This document shows, one piece after another, positions 1 to 8,410 of a stretch of 64,000 nucleotides of DNA. The notes below the pieces were generated by a model. That model did no database searches. It was not told the DNA's origin and saw only the letters and a program-made list of their open reading frames with translations. Position numbers and translations under genes: made by a program. Each line of letters starts with the position of its first letter. Position 1 is the first letter of the stretch. This DNA comes from an uncultured Eubacteriales bacterium (GTDB lineage: Bacteria; Bacillota; Clostridia; Oscillospirales; CAG-272), in assembly GCA_934525675.1 (NCBI GenBank), contig CAKSZH010000010.1:28985-92984 (forward strand), in the 5' to 3' direction.

Positions 1-603
1 TCCTGCGAGGAGGTTATGCACATGGAGGAAGAGCTTCTCGCTTACGCGTTCGCGAAGGTCGCAGAAGCGCACGGTGAAGAGGTGGAACGCCTGTTCGGCA
101 AAAAGGTCATCGTTCCGACGGTTCCGTTTCCGCGTATTAAACTGAAGGACCTTTATGCAGAGCTGGAAGCGCGTTACGGCTACACCGTTTCCGACGAGGC
201 AAAGGGCGACCTGACCACCGATGCCGAGCATCTGTGCGAAAAGTTCGCAATGGAGAAATACGGCAGTGAGTTTTTGTTCGTGACCGATTACGACGCCAAG
301 GAGCGTGCGTTCTACCATATGCGCGACAAGGACGGCGTGCCGATGGGCTACGACCTGATCTGGCGTGGCTGTGAAATCACGACCGGCGCGGTCCGAGAAC
401 ACCGCTATGAGGTGCTCAAGAAACAGGCGGAGGAGAAGGGGCTTTCAAATGACGTTGCGTTCTACCTCCAGTTCTTCCGTTACGGCTGCCCGCCGCACGG
501 TGGCTTCGGTCTCGGTCTTGACCGCCTGACCATGCTCTTCTTAGGGCTTTCCATCAAGGAAGCGGAATTCCTCTTCCGGGGCCCTAATCGCCTGACTCCG
601 TAA
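1..603 (+). CDS. aspS: Aspartyl-tRNA synthetase, archaeal/eukaryal type, C-terminal part
   Basis: The reading frame is open from the first base, so the gene begins upstream and only the last 200 residues are visible. This is the class II catalytic domain that charges tRNA with aspartate in the cytoplasm. The end carries class II motif 3, PPHGGFGLGLDRLTML, and finishes in NRLTP. This pattern is typical of the shorter archaeal-type AspRS, whereas the bacterial enzyme has a large GAD insertion. Archaeal-type enzymes in bacteria are often non-discriminating and work with GatCAB, but specificity cannot be judged from this fragment. An AsnRS is less likely because the C-terminus lacks the usual FPRTP-type ending. 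A terminator follows directly. Confidence 0.85.
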   Translation, partial: SCEEVMHMEEELLAYAFAKVAEAHGEEVERLFGKKVIVPTVPFPRIKLKDLYAELEARYGYTVSDEAKGDLTTDAEHLCEKFAMEKYGSEFLFVTDYDAKERAFYHMRDKDGVPMGYDLIWRGCEITTGAVREHRYEVLKKQAEEKGLSNDVAFYLQFFRYGCPPHGGFGLGLDRLTMLFLGLSIKEAEFLFRGPNRLTP

Positions 604-609
604 TTTTCG

Positions 610-640
610 GGACTGCCGCTATGCGGCAGTCCTTTTGTGT
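610..640 (+). terminator. Intrinsic terminator after aspS
   Basis: A perfect 10-bp stem (GGACTGCCGC / GCGGCAGTCC) with a 3-nt loop is followed by a T-rich run seven bases after the aspS stop codon. Confidence 0.85.
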
Positions 641-776
641 TTTTTAGTTTCCCCGCGGCGGCTTGGGGGTGCCCGCCGCCAGTCCCCTCCGCAGGCTTCG
701 CCGCGTCGGGGACGGCGGATCCCCCCCGCGCCGCCGTTGTTTTTCCTCCGAAACGATGTATTTTTCGGTTATCATA

Positions 777-805
777 TTGACGAATTGAAAATATAGTACT
801 ATAAT
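777..805 (+). promoter_or_regulatory. Sigma-A promoter for DUF975 gene
   Basis: TTGACG (777-782) and TATAAT (800-805) are separated by 17 bp, about 50 bp upstream of the start codon. The 640-770 stretch before it is very GC-rich and holds no recognisable gene. Confidence 0.75.
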
Positions 806-852
806 GAAATCGTTGACCGGGAAACCGGCGCAAAAATATGGAGGTTATGGTT

Positions 853-1449
853 ATGACATCAAATTCTGAGCTTCGCGCAAGAGCGCGTCAGCAGCTTGGC
901 GGAAACATCTTCAGTACGAACTGGCTGATGGGTCTCGTCGTGGTATTGATTTCCGGTGCAATTCTCGGCGCACTGTCCTTTACCGTCGTCGGTTCTCTGA
1001 TCCTGACAGGTCCGATTATGGTCGGTGTCAGTCTTGTGTTTGTGTCCCTCGCACGCGGCAAGGGCAAGGTGGATTTCATGGATCTGTTTGTCGGCTTCCG
1101 CGAAAGCGACAGCATCGGCAACCGCATTCTGACCGGTCTTCTGACCTCGGTTTTCACTTTCCTGTGGTCTCTCCTTTTCGTGATCCCGGGTATCGTGAAG
1201 TTTTACTCTTACTCCATGGCACTGTACATCAGCATGGATCATCCCGATTGGGACTGGAAGAGATGCATTGACGCAAGCAAGAAGGTCATGAATGGCAAGA
1301 AGGGCAAACTCTTCTGCCTCGATCTCAGCTTCATCGGCTGGATGATCGTCGGCTCCCTTGCGTTCGGTGTCGGTACCCTGTGGGTCGCCGCTTATATGCA
1401 AAGCGCACGTGCAAACTTCTACGAGGACATCAAGGCGGAGATCGCCTGA
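853..1449 (+). CDS. DUF975 family membrane protein
   Basis: The product is a 198-residue integral membrane protein of the DUF975 family, common in Clostridia and lactic acid bacteria and of unknown function. It opens with the typical NSELRARARQQLGGN-like segment. Hydrophobic stretches follow (about residues 24-68, 95-125 and 155-185), with a polar loop bearing the family DASKKVMNGKKG signature between the later ones. ATG at 853 is chosen over in-frame ATGs at 838 and 847 because GGAGG at 840-844 lies 8 bases upstream of it. It has its own promoter and terminator and so appears monocistronic. The family assignment is firm, but no function is assigned. Confidence 0.85.
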   Translation: MTSNSELRARARQQLGGNIFSTNWLMGLVVVLISGAILGALSFTVVGSLILTGPIMVGVSLVFVSLARGKGKVDFMDLFVGFRESDSIGNRILTGLLTSVFTFLWSLLFVIPGIVKFYSYSMALYISMDHPDWDWKRCIDASKKVMNGKKGKLFCLDLSFIGWMIVGSLAFGVGTLWVAAYMQSARANFYEDIKAEIA

Positions 1450-1459
1450 ATCCATTTTG

Positions 1460-1495
1460 AAAACCCTGCCGCCTTCTGGCGGCAGGGTTTTGTTT
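1460..1495 (+). terminator. Intrinsic terminator after DUF975 gene
   Basis: A 14-bp perfect stem (1460-1473 with 1478-1491) with a TTCT loop ends in a T-run. Confidence 0.9.
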
Positions 1496-1563
1496 TGACG
1501 GTTTAATGCCATAATCTTCCTGATCGTTCCAGATATTACCGTCTTCGGAAATCGGGTAAATGA

Positions 1564-1593
1564 TTGACAGCCCTCCCGCCCGTGTTATATAAT
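1564..1593 (+). promoter_or_regulatory. Sigma-A promoter for the CHAP protein
   Basis: TTGACA (1564-1569) and TATAAT (1588-1593) with an 18-bp spacer. Both hexamers match consensus. Confidence 0.8.
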
Positions 1594-1742
1594 GGTTACA
1601 CAAGAAAATCACAACCGGTGTGAGCAAACTTGTAAGTCCGCCCGGGTGTCCCCGCGTTGTCTGCCGGATTCCGGAAGCCATGCGGCACCGGGCGGCTCCA
1701 AGGAAAGGAATCTTCCCATTTCGGAAGGTACAGGTACTCTCA

Positions 1743-3740
1743 GTGCAACAACACAGTTATTTCCGACGACGCCTGACGGCAGTCGTCCTTACCGCCGCCA
1801 TCGCGCTGGCGATGACGCTTCCGGGGTTTGCAGTCCCCTATCAGGGGTCTGCCTCGTATATGTCGGGTAAATACTACGCCGCGCTGTCCGCTGTCACGCT
1901 GACCGGAAACGCAAGAACGGATATCGTAAACATCGCCGCCTCCCAGATCGGTTACCGCGAAAGCGGAAGCAACTCCAATCTCTCCGGCACGGCAACGAGC
2001 GGTTCCGATTATACCGAATACGGCAGATGGTATGGGCTTCAGGATATGTGGTGCCAGATGTTTGTCTCCTTCTGCGCCGCGCTTGCCGGTGTCCCCGAAA
2101 CGGTCATTCCCAAGACTGCAAGTACCGTGACGGCTTTGAATTTCTTCCGTTCAGCCGGAAGAGCATATTCCCGTGCAACCGTTGCCGCGGGCGGGTATAC
2201 TCCGCAGGCAGGCGACCTTGTGTATTTCAGGTTCCCGCATAACCAGAACATCACCAATCATGTCGGCATTGTCACCGGTTACCGGAACGGTACTCTTTCC
2301 ACGATTGAGGGAAATACCAGCTCCGGGGACGGCTCCGGGGATACCGGCTATGTCCGCGCCAAAAGCTATTCCATCAGCAGTACATACATCGTCAGTATCT
2401 GTTCGCCGGACTACCCGGACCCGCCGGAAACGGATCACGTTCCCGGAGTTTATGCGGTAAAAGCAACCGCGCTCAACGTCCGCTCCGGTCCCGGTACCTC
2501 CTATGCCCGGATCGGAAGCCTCGCAAACGGGGCGGAGGTCCGGGTGACCGGCTTCCGCGGCGGTTGGGGACAGATCACCTACGACGGGAAAACGGGGTAT
2601 GTATCCATGGATTATCTGGATTTCCGTTCGCTTCTGCCCGGCGGGACTCTGTATACGGTGACGGCATCCAGCCTGAACATCCGTGCGGGGGCGGGAACCT
2701 CCTATGCTTCGGTCGGATACCTTCTTTCCGGCGAGCGGGTGACCGTCACCGCCACGTCGGCGGACGGGAGTTGGGGGCTGATTGCATATGCGAATGAAAC
2801 CGGCTATGGTTGGGTTTCCATGCACTACCTTGCCGCCGTCCCCGATGTTCCCGACACCCCAGATACCCCCGAAACACCGGATACACCGGACACCCCCGAC
2901 ACACCGGAACACCCCGGTCAGTGGATCGGCGGGCGCTATTACCTGTGGGACGGCACCGACTATGCCCCCGCAAGCGGCTTCGTCCGGGAAGAGGCGGGAA
3001 CCGTCTGCTTTGAAAACGGTTACCGCGTGACGGGCTGGCGGCATTCCGACGGTTCTTCCGTAACCGTGACGGACGGCGTTTCCGAACAATACAGTACGAA
3101 TCCGGAAGGGTTGTACTATTTTCTCTCGGATACCGGATATATGGTGACGGACGAAAGCTATATGCTCGGCGGCTACCGAAGGGAATTCAACGCGAACCAT
3201 ACCGTGAAGCCGCTTGACGGCTTGCAGAACCGTTACGGTGTGCTCTACTACTACAAAAACGGCGTCCTGCAGACCGGCTGGCAAACCGTGAACGGAGAGA
3301 CCTATTACTTTCAGGCTTCCGCCGCGGTGTACGGTCAGGCGGCAAGTATGTGGATGGTCATCGGCGGCAGGGTGTATTATTTCTACGCCTCCACCTCGGA
3401 CACGCCCTATGCGCTCAAGACCTCCGGCACGATCGGCGGGGTTGCGTACTCCTATGATCCCGACGACGGGCACATCCTCTATGACGGATTCCTTAACTGC
3501 GCCTATGCGAACGGGCAGCACGAGAATTCCCCCGCGACGGTCACCCACCGCGACGCGACCGCAAGATACTTCATCGGCGGCGTGATGCAGTACGGCTGGA
3601 TTACCGTTGGAGGGGAGAAGTATTACCTCTATCTGAACGGTTCGTCCAACGGTCCGGGGTTCCTTTGCGTGACCTCCCGTACCATCGGCGGCGTGTGGCA
3701 CTCCTTCCGCGAGGACGGTGTCTGCACGGACGAAACTTAA
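1743..3740 (+). CDS. Secreted CHAP-domain peptidoglycan hydrolase with SH3b and wall-binding repeats
   Basis: This is a predicted exported cell-wall enzyme of about 665 residues. A signal peptide (YFRRRL, then a hydrophobic core ending near GFAVP) covers residues 1-34. A CHAP amidase/peptidase domain follows, with catalytic-type Cys104 (in MWCQMFVSFC), His173 (NHVGIV) and Glu189 (IEGNTS). Two bacterial SH3 domains lie at about 236-295 and 300-360 (LNVRSGPG, LNIRAGAG), then a PDTPDTPE linker. The remainder holds aromatic, glycine-rich repeats (GWQTVNGETYYF) like choline- or glucan-binding modules. The start is uncertain. GTG at 1743 gives a clean signal peptide but its upstream GGAAGG is rather far away. 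In-frame starts at 1620 and 1680 would add an implausible leader. It probably remodels peptidoglycan, although a role against other bacteria is possible. Confidence 0.85.
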   Translation: MQQHSYFRRRLTAVVLTAAIALAMTLPGFAVPYQGSASYMSGKYYAALSAVTLTGNARTDIVNIAASQIGYRESGSNSNLSGTATSGSDYTEYGRWYGLQDMWCQMFVSFCAALAGVPETVIPKTASTVTALNFFRSAGRAYSRATVAAGGYTPQAGDLVYFRFPHNQNITNHVGIVTGYRNGTLSTIEGNTSSGDGSGDTGYVRAKSYSISSTYIVSICSPDYPDPPETDHVPGVYAVKATALNVRSGPGTSYARIGSLANGAEVRVTGFRGGWGQITYDGKTGYVSMDYLDFRSLLPGGTLYTVTASSLNIRAGAGTSYASVGYLLSGERVTVTATSADGSWGLIAYANETGYGWVSMHYLAAVPDVPDTPDTPETPDTPDTPDTPEHPGQWIGGRYYLWDGTDYAPASGFVREEAGTVCFENGYRVTGWRHSDGSSVTVTDGVSEQYSTNPEGLYYFLSDTGYMVTDESYMLGGYRREFNANHTVKPLDGLQNRYGVLYYYKNGVLQTGWQTVNGETYYFQASAAVYGQAASMWMVIGGRVYYFYASTSDTPYALKTSGTIGGVAYSYDPDDGHILYDGFLNCAYANGQHENSPATVTHRDATARYFIGGVMQYGWITVGGEKYYLYLNGSSNGPGFLCVTSRTIGGVWHSFREDGVCTDET

Positions 3741-3751
3741 TATGAAAATGA

Positions 3752-3787
3752 CCGGGACATTACACTTTCGTAATGTTCCGGTTTTTT
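3752..3787 (+). terminator. Intrinsic terminator after CHAP gene
   Basis: A 12-bp stem (3752-3763 with 3770-3781, one G-T pair) is followed by six T residues. Confidence 0.85.
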
Positions 3788-3788
3788 C

Positions 3789-3817
3789 TTGACAGGGTAC
3801 GCGCGGGGGATTATAAT
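3789..3817 (+). promoter_or_regulatory. Sigma-A promoter for the U32 gene
   Basis: TTGACA (3789-3794), a 17-bp spacer and TATAAT (3812-3817). It starts right after the T-run of the preceding terminator. Confidence 0.85.
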
Positions 3818-3931
3818 AAAGAGGATGAAACCAGGGTCTGCGCGTTGTATGCACGGCGCGCGGAAAAAGATACGAGAGAAAAGTACATCGCATGACGCGC
3901 GGGATGGCGCGTGTGCCGGAAGGAGAACGGG

Positions 3932-5230
3932 ATGCCGGAGCTTTTGTCCCCCGCGGGGAATTTTGAAAAATTGGAGGCGGCGCTGCGCTATGGCGCGGAC
4001 GCAGTCTATCTTGCCGGCAAGCAGTTCGGAATGCGTTCGGCGGCGGACAACTTCACGGTGGAGGAGATCTATCGCGCCGCAGAGCTGGTACACTCGCTCG
4101 GAAAGAAGCTGTACCTGACGGTCAACACCATGCCGCGCACCGATGAGTACCCGGCGCTCCGCCGGTTCCTCTCGGACATCCGTGACGCGGGAATCGACGC
4201 GATGATCGTCGCGGATATGGGTGTGATTTCTGTTGTGAAGCAGCTGCTTCCCGACATGGAGATTCACATTTCCACGCAGGCAAGCATCGTCAGCCCGGAA
4301 GCCGCGCTTGCCTGGGCTTCGCTCGGCGCCAAGCGGCTGGTGCTCGCAAGAGAACTTCGCTTTTCCGAGATCCGCGCCATCCGCGACGCTCTGCCGAAGG
4401 AGGTGGAGCTGGAAGCCTTCATCCACGGCTCCATGTGCGTGTCATACAGCGGCAGATGCCTGCTTGCCAACCTCATGAACGGGCGCGACGGCAATCGCGG
4501 TACCTGCTCCCAGCCCTGCCGCTGGAACTATGTCCTGTACGAGGAAAAGCATCCCGATATGCCCATTCCGATCGAGGAGACCGAGCTTGGCACCTTCATC
4601 ATGTCCTCCAAGGATATGTGTACCATCGGCATTATCCCGGAGCTGATGAAGAGCGGTATTGATTCCTTCAAAATTGAGGGGCGCATGAAGAGCGCGTATT
4701 ATACCGCCGTTGTGACCAATACCTACCGAATGGCAATGGATGCGTACCTCCGCGATCCGGAGCATTATGCCTTTGATCCCCGCTGGATGGACGAGCTGGA
4801 CAGCGTTTCCCACCGAGAGTACGCGACGGGCTTTTATCTCGATAATCCGATGGAGAATCCCCAGATCGTCAGCGCCTGCGGCTACCTCCGCGAAAAGGCA
4901 TACTTTGCAACCGCGACCGAATATACTGATGCAAAGATGCCGCAGCTGCCCGTTCCGATCGTGACGGAGGAGGGAAGAATCTATCGGTTCCGCCAGAAAA
5001 ACAAGGTGGCCGTCGGGGATACCGCGGAGATCATTTCTCCCGGGCTTGTCGGGCGGGCGTTTCCCGTGACCGGGCTGTACGCGGAGGACGGTACTCCCAT
5101 TCCGGCGGCGCCGCATCCGTCCATGATCTTTTTCTGCCGCGTGCCGTTTGACGTGCATCCCGGCGACATTCTACGCGCAGGCGACGCAAAAGGGTTTACC
5201 CCGCGCGCGCCGGAGCCGAAAAAATGCTGA
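3932..5230 (+). CDS. Peptidase U32 family protein (TrhP/YrrO-like)
   Basis: The 432-residue protein belongs to the collagenase-like U32 family. The N-terminal MPELLSPAGNFEKLEAAL and the signature EAFIHGSMCVSYSGRCLL with the following cysteines (CSQPCRW) are the family hallmarks. Members with this layout act in prephenate-dependent hydroxylation of tRNA wobble uridine (TrhP-type) or in rRNA hydroxylation, and are often misnamed proteases. The cysteines may bind a cofactor. ATG at 3932 is preferred over GTG 3911 because AAGGAG (3920-3925) sits 6 bases upstream. It has its own promoter, and uppP follows at 62 bp and may be cotranscribed. The exact RNA target is not determined. Confidence 0.85.
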   Translation: MPELLSPAGNFEKLEAALRYGADAVYLAGKQFGMRSAADNFTVEEIYRAAELVHSLGKKLYLTVNTMPRTDEYPALRRFLSDIRDAGIDAMIVADMGVISVVKQLLPDMEIHISTQASIVSPEAALAWASLGAKRLVLARELRFSEIRAIRDALPKEVELEAFIHGSMCVSYSGRCLLANLMNGRDGNRGTCSQPCRWNYVLYEEKHPDMPIPIEETELGTFIMSSKDMCTIGIIPELMKSGIDSFKIEGRMKSAYYTAVVTNTYRMAMDAYLRDPEHYAFDPRWMDELDSVSHREYATGFYLDNPMENPQIVSACGYLREKAYFATATEYTDAKMPQLPVPIVTEEGRIYRFRQKNKVAVGDTAEIISPGLVGRAFPVTGLYAEDGTPIPAAPHPSMIFFCRVPFDVHPGDILRAGDAKGFTPRAPEPKKC

Positions 5231-5290
5231 CAAACGAATGAACCGCCTGGGCGGATTCCGAATCATGCGAACCGAAAGGGGAAAACCTTT

Positions 5291-5349
5291 GCATGGATAA
5301 ACTGTTTGAGATACTCAAATGCATGGATAAACTGTTTGAGATACTCAAA
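5291..5349 (+). repeat. 30-bp tandem duplication across the uppP start
   Basis: Bases 5291-5320 are repeated at 5321-5349, with 29 identical bases. Each copy contains ATGGATAAACTG, so the gene has two in-frame start codons and encodes MDKLFEILK twice. Confidence 0.95.
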
Positions 5350-6213
5350 GCCGTGCTGTACGGCATCATCGAAGGAATTACAGAATGGCTCCCCGTGTCG
5401 TCCACGGGGCACCTCATCCTCATCGGAGACCTGCTTCCGTTCCGGCTCGGCGACGAGACCTTCAACGCGGAATTCTCCGAAATGTTTGAGGTCGTCATCC
5501 AGCTCGGCGCGATCCTTGCGGTCGTCGTGCTGTTCTTTCATAAGCTCTGGCCGTTTTCTCCGTCCAAGACCCGGGAAGAGAAAAAGAGTACATGGGTTCT
5601 CTGGGGCAAGGTGCTCATCGCCAGTATCCCCGCGGGACTGATCGGCGTGGTCGGCGACAAGCTGCTTGAAAAGATTACCGGCAAGGACATCAACGGATGG
5701 CTGTATAACAGTGTCGTCGTTGCCGTTGCCCTCATTGTGTACGGGATCCTGTTCATTGTGATCGAGAAGCTGCGGAAGGGGAAGGCGAACCGCGTCGAGA
5801 CCGTGGACGGAGTGACCTGCCGCCACGCGCTCGGCATGGGAGCGTTTCAGGCGCTGTCCATGATTCCCGGCACCTCGCGTTCGGGCTCCACCATCCTCGG
5901 CGGTATGTGCATGGGGCTTTCCCGTACTGCCGCGGCGGAGTTCTCTTTCTTTATGGCGATTCCCGTCATGGCAGGCGCAAGCCTTGTCAAGGCGCTCGGC
6001 TTCTTCAGATACGTTTCCGGGGAGGGCGTTTCGGTTCCGGGACTTGCATGGGCGGTCCTTCTCGTCGGCTGTATCGTTTCTTTTGCGGTCTCCATGATCG
6101 CCATCCGTTTCCTTATGGATTTTGTCAGAAAGCATTCCTTCTCCGCGTTCGGTATTTACCGCATCGCGCTCGGTCTGCTGGTGCTCGGATTCTTCCTCTT
6201 CTCCCGCGCCTGA
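5293..6213 (+). CDS. uppP: Undecaprenyl-diphosphate phosphatase
   Basis: The product recycles the C55 lipid carrier for peptidoglycan and other wall polymers by dephosphorylating undecaprenyl pyrophosphate at the membrane; members give bacitracin tolerance. The 306-residue polytopic protein has both BacA signatures: GIIEGITEWLPVSSTGHLIL near the N-terminus (about residues 24-43) and MIPGTSRSGSTI near residue 195. The first start (5293) is preceded by AAAGGGGAAAA, while the second ATG (5323) lacks a good ribosome binding site. The 30-bp duplication therefore adds ten residues to the cytoplasmic N-terminus. The family's usual length is about 270-290 residues, so the protein is otherwise complete. 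Confidence 0.95.
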   Translation: MDKLFEILKCMDKLFEILKAVLYGIIEGITEWLPVSSTGHLILIGDLLPFRLGDETFNAEFSEMFEVVIQLGAILAVVVLFFHKLWPFSPSKTREEKKSTWVLWGKVLIASIPAGLIGVVGDKLLEKITGKDINGWLYNSVVVAVALIVYGILFIVIEKLRKGKANRVETVDGVTCRHALGMGAFQALSMIPGTSRSGSTILGGMCMGLSRTAAAEFSFFMAIPVMAGASLVKALGFFRYVSGEGVSVPGLAWAVLLVGCIVSFAVSMIAIRFLMDFVRKHSFSAFGIYRIALGLLVLGFFLFSRA

Positions 6214-6225
6214 CAGGAGGAAACT

Positions 6226-6891
6226 ATGAAAGAAAAACTCAAATTGCCGTATCCCGTTATCGTGGAGGGAAAGTACGATTGTCTTCGCCTCCTTTCGGTC
6301 GCGGATTGCCGCGTGATCCGGACGGACGGCTTTGGCGTGTTCAATCAGAAGGAAAAACTCGCGGTCATCCGCGCGCTTGCAAAATCCACGCCCCTGATCC
6401 TGCTCACCGACAGCGACGGGGCGGGGAAGCTGATCCGGTCGTATATTACCCGCGCACTGCCGGGCGACCGACTGATTCAGCTGTACATTCCCCAGATCAA
6501 GGGGAAGGAAAAGCGCAAGGAAGCCCCCTCTGCCGACGGCTACCTCGGCGTGGAGGGCATGGGAAACGACCTGCTCTACGACCTGCTCAAGCCGTACTGT
6601 GACCCGGAGAAGTACCGCGCCTATGCAGAGAATCCGCTTTCCAAAACGGATTTTTACATTGACGGACTGACCGGCGGGGAAAACAGCACCAAGCGGCGGG
6701 ACGAGATTGCCGCGAAATTCGACCTGCCCGCGGGCATGACCCCGAACGCGCTTCTTGCGGCGCTCCGTACCGTGACGGATTATAGCGGTTATCTTGCCGC
6801 AGTCGGAAGGGAACCCGCACCGGACAAACACGCGGACGGCACGGCAAAGGACCCGCCCGACCGGGCTTTCTGCGAACCGGAAAACGGGTAA
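6226..6891 (+). CDS. Toprim-domain RNase M5-like protein (DUF4093)
   Basis: The 221-residue protein has an N-terminal Toprim domain, with the acidic motif VIVEGKYD at residues 11-18 and LLTDSDGAG near residue 60. A C-terminal domain resembling DUF4093 follows. This is the layout of ribonuclease M5 (RnmV), which matures 5S rRNA precursors. This shorter clostridial form may or may not share that exact substrate. A good AGGAGG lies 7 bases before the start. The gene is 12 bp downstream of uppP and in the same direction, which suggests cotranscription. Residues after about 195 are low-complexity and charged. Confidence 0.8.
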   Translation: MKEKLKLPYPVIVEGKYDCLRLLSVADCRVIRTDGFGVFNQKEKLAVIRALAKSTPLILLTDSDGAGKLIRSYITRALPGDRLIQLYIPQIKGKEKRKEAPSADGYLGVEGMGNDLLYDLLKPYCDPEKYRAYAENPLSKTDFYIDGLTGGENSTKRRDEIAAKFDLPAGMTPNALLAALRTVTDYSGYLAAVGREPAPDKHADGTAKDPPDRAFCEPENG

Positions 6892-6934
6892 AGCCGATCA
6901 TACAAAAAAATTATCAGAAATTTTGAAAAAAGTC

Positions 6935-6963
6935 TTGCATTCCGGCGATTGATGTGATATAAT
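6935..6963 (+). promoter_or_regulatory. Promoter of tRNA-Glu
   Basis: TTGCAT (6935-6940) and TATAAT (6958-6963) with a 17-bp spacer, 19 bp before the tRNA. Confidence 0.8.
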
Positions 6964-6982
6964 ACAAAAGTCGCCGAAATCC

Positions 6983-7057
6983 GGCCCCTTAGTCAAACGG
7001 TTAAGACGTCGCCCTCTCACGGCGAAGATATGGGTTCGATTCCCGTAGGGGTCACCA
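6983..7057 (+). tRNA. tRNA-Glu (CUC)
   Basis: A 75-nt cloverleaf. The acceptor stem GGCCCCT pairs with AGGGGTC. The anticodon loop CTCTCAC gives anticodon CUC, the T-loop TTCGATT is present and CCA is encoded. Confidence 0.95.
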
Positions 7058-7094
7058 AAAAGCCCTGCCACCCTTTTGGGTGGCAGGGCTTTTT
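7058..7094 (+). terminator. Intrinsic terminator after tRNA-Glu
   Basis: A stem of about 16 bp, AAAGCCCTGCCACCC with a TTTT loop and its complement, is followed by TTTTT. Confidence 0.95.
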
Positions 7095-7100
7095 GCAACC

Positions 7101-7270
7101 CGTACCAATAAGCGACCCGGCGCAAGCGAAGAGAACTTCAAAATCCACAAAATAAACCCGCTTGCGCATGGGTTCGGAACATTCGGACTGCCGGTGGCAG
7201 TCCGAATGCCAGTTTGCGTCAGCAAATCTTGCGTCGGAGCGAAGCGGAGACTGTTCCCGTAGGCGACATC
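7101..7270 (+). repeat. tRNA-associated structured element, single diverged copy
   Basis: The gap between tRNA-Glu and the aldo/keto reductase (7058-7381) has no convincing gene. It holds GGCGCAAGCG and its complement CGCTTGCGC about 50 bp apart. Next come GGGTTCGGAA and a 12-bp stem, ATTCGGACTGCC / GGCAGTCCGAAT (around 7168-7194). Further on is TTCCCGTAGG (around 7254-7263), a copy of part of the tRNA-Glu T-arm and acceptor strand. The order (tRNA, terminator, stem, GGTTCGGAA, hairpin, tRNA 3' fragment) matches the repeats after tRNA-Cys at 63.5-64 kb. Function unknown. Confidence 0.6.
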
Positions 7271-7381
7271 CCGTACATTTGAATTTTCACACTTTCCATT
7301 CGGAAGGCGTTTTTGTTTTTTGCCGGCGCGGCAATACACATTTCGCTTGCCCGGAAATCACCTGCAAGACTTTTTGGAAAA

Positions 7382-8374
7382 TCACATTTCCGTAATCCGA
7401 TCAATCTTTTCCTGTTCTTCTTTGGAAAAAGAAGTATTCTCCAACGCCTTGATATTGTCCAGAATCTGAGACGGCTTGGATGCGCCGATCAGGACACTTG
7501 TCACGATCCCGTCGCGCAGAATCCAGCTGAGTGCCATTTCGGCAAGTGTCTGTCCGCGGGCGGATGCAATTTCATTGAGGGCGCTGATCTGGTGCAGGCG
7601 CTTTTCCGTCAGATCTGCCGCGTGCAGGAAACGTCCGTCCGTTCTGATGCGGCTGTCTTCCGGAATGCCGTGCAGATACCGGTCCGTCAGCATTCCCTGC
7701 GCCAGGGGACTGAAGGCAATGATGCCCTTTTCAAGCCGGGCGGCGGTTTCCTTCAGACCGTTTTGCTCGATGGTACGGTCAAAAATGGAGTAGCGGTTCT
7801 GGTTGATGATGAACGGGCAGTGAAGCTCGTTCAGAATTTTGCAGGCTTTCTCCATGGTCTCGCCGTCATAATTGGAGAGACCGACGTACAGAGCCTTGCC
7901 TGCCGCGACCGCCTGCGCGAGCGCGCCCATGGTCTCCTCGAGCGGGGTTTCGGGGTCCATGCGGTGGTGATAGAAGATATCCACATAAGGAAGCCCCATG
8001 CGCTGTAAGCTCTGGTCAAGGCTTGCGAGAAGATATTTTCTGCTGCCCCAGTTTCCGTAAGGCCCGTCCCACATCTCGTAGCCAGCCTTCGTGGTGATGA
8101 TCAGCTCGTCGCGGTAGGCACCAAGCTCCTCGCGGAGAATGCGCCCCAGGTTCCGTTCGGCACTCCCGGGGTTCGGTCCGTAGTTGTTTGCCAGATCGAA
8201 ATGCGTGATTCCGTGGTCGAAGGCAGTGAAGCAGAGCTGTTTCATGTTCTCATAGAGCGACGAATCGCCGAAGTTGTGCCAGAAGCCGAGTGAAACGGCA
8301 GGAAGCTGCAGTCCGCTCTTTCCGCAGTGCGAATATTGCATGGACTGATAGCGCGTGTCCTGTGCCTGATACAT
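7382..8374 (-). CDS. Aldo/keto reductase, YghZ-like
   Basis: A 330-residue NAD(P)H-dependent TIM-barrel oxidoreductase. The N-terminal SGLQLPAVSLGFWHNFGD, HFDLANNYGPNPGSAERNLG and YHHRMDPETPLEETM place it in the YghZ / L-glyceraldehyde-3-phosphate reductase subgroup, which also covers ion-channel beta-subunit-like reductases. The tetrad residues are visible as Asp in HFDLANNYG, the Tyr in the same motif, Lys in TTKAGY and His in YHHR. It would reduce small reactive aldehydes in the cytoplasm. It is transcribed divergently from a MerR-family gene, and its promoter has the 19-bp spacer and palindrome expected for MerR-type activation. It is therefore probably induced by an aldehyde or electrophile. 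Confidence 0.9.
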   Translation of the reverse strand: MYQAQDTRYQSMQYSHCGKSGLQLPAVSLGFWHNFGDSSLYENMKQLCFTAFDHGITHFDLANNYGPNPGSAERNLGRILREELGAYRDELIITTKAGYEMWDGPYGNWGSRKYLLASLDQSLQRMGLPYVDIFYHHRMDPETPLEETMGALAQAVAAGKALYVGLSNYDGETMEKACKILNELHCPFIINQNRYSIFDRTIEQNGLKETAARLEKGIIAFSPLAQGMLTDRYLHGIPEDSRIRTDGRFLHAADLTEKRLHQISALNEIASARGQTLAEMALSWILRDGIVTSVLIGASKPSQILDNIKALENTSFSKEEQEKIDRITEM

Positions 8375-8410
8375 GATGATTCCTCCCCATATAAAAATCG
8401 TTCTTTACAA

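Noticed and set aside
6898..7125. Minus-strand frame reading through the tRNA-Glu complement (GNRTHIFAVRG-type peptide)
   Set aside because: It is a well-known type of spurious translation of a tRNA antisense strand.
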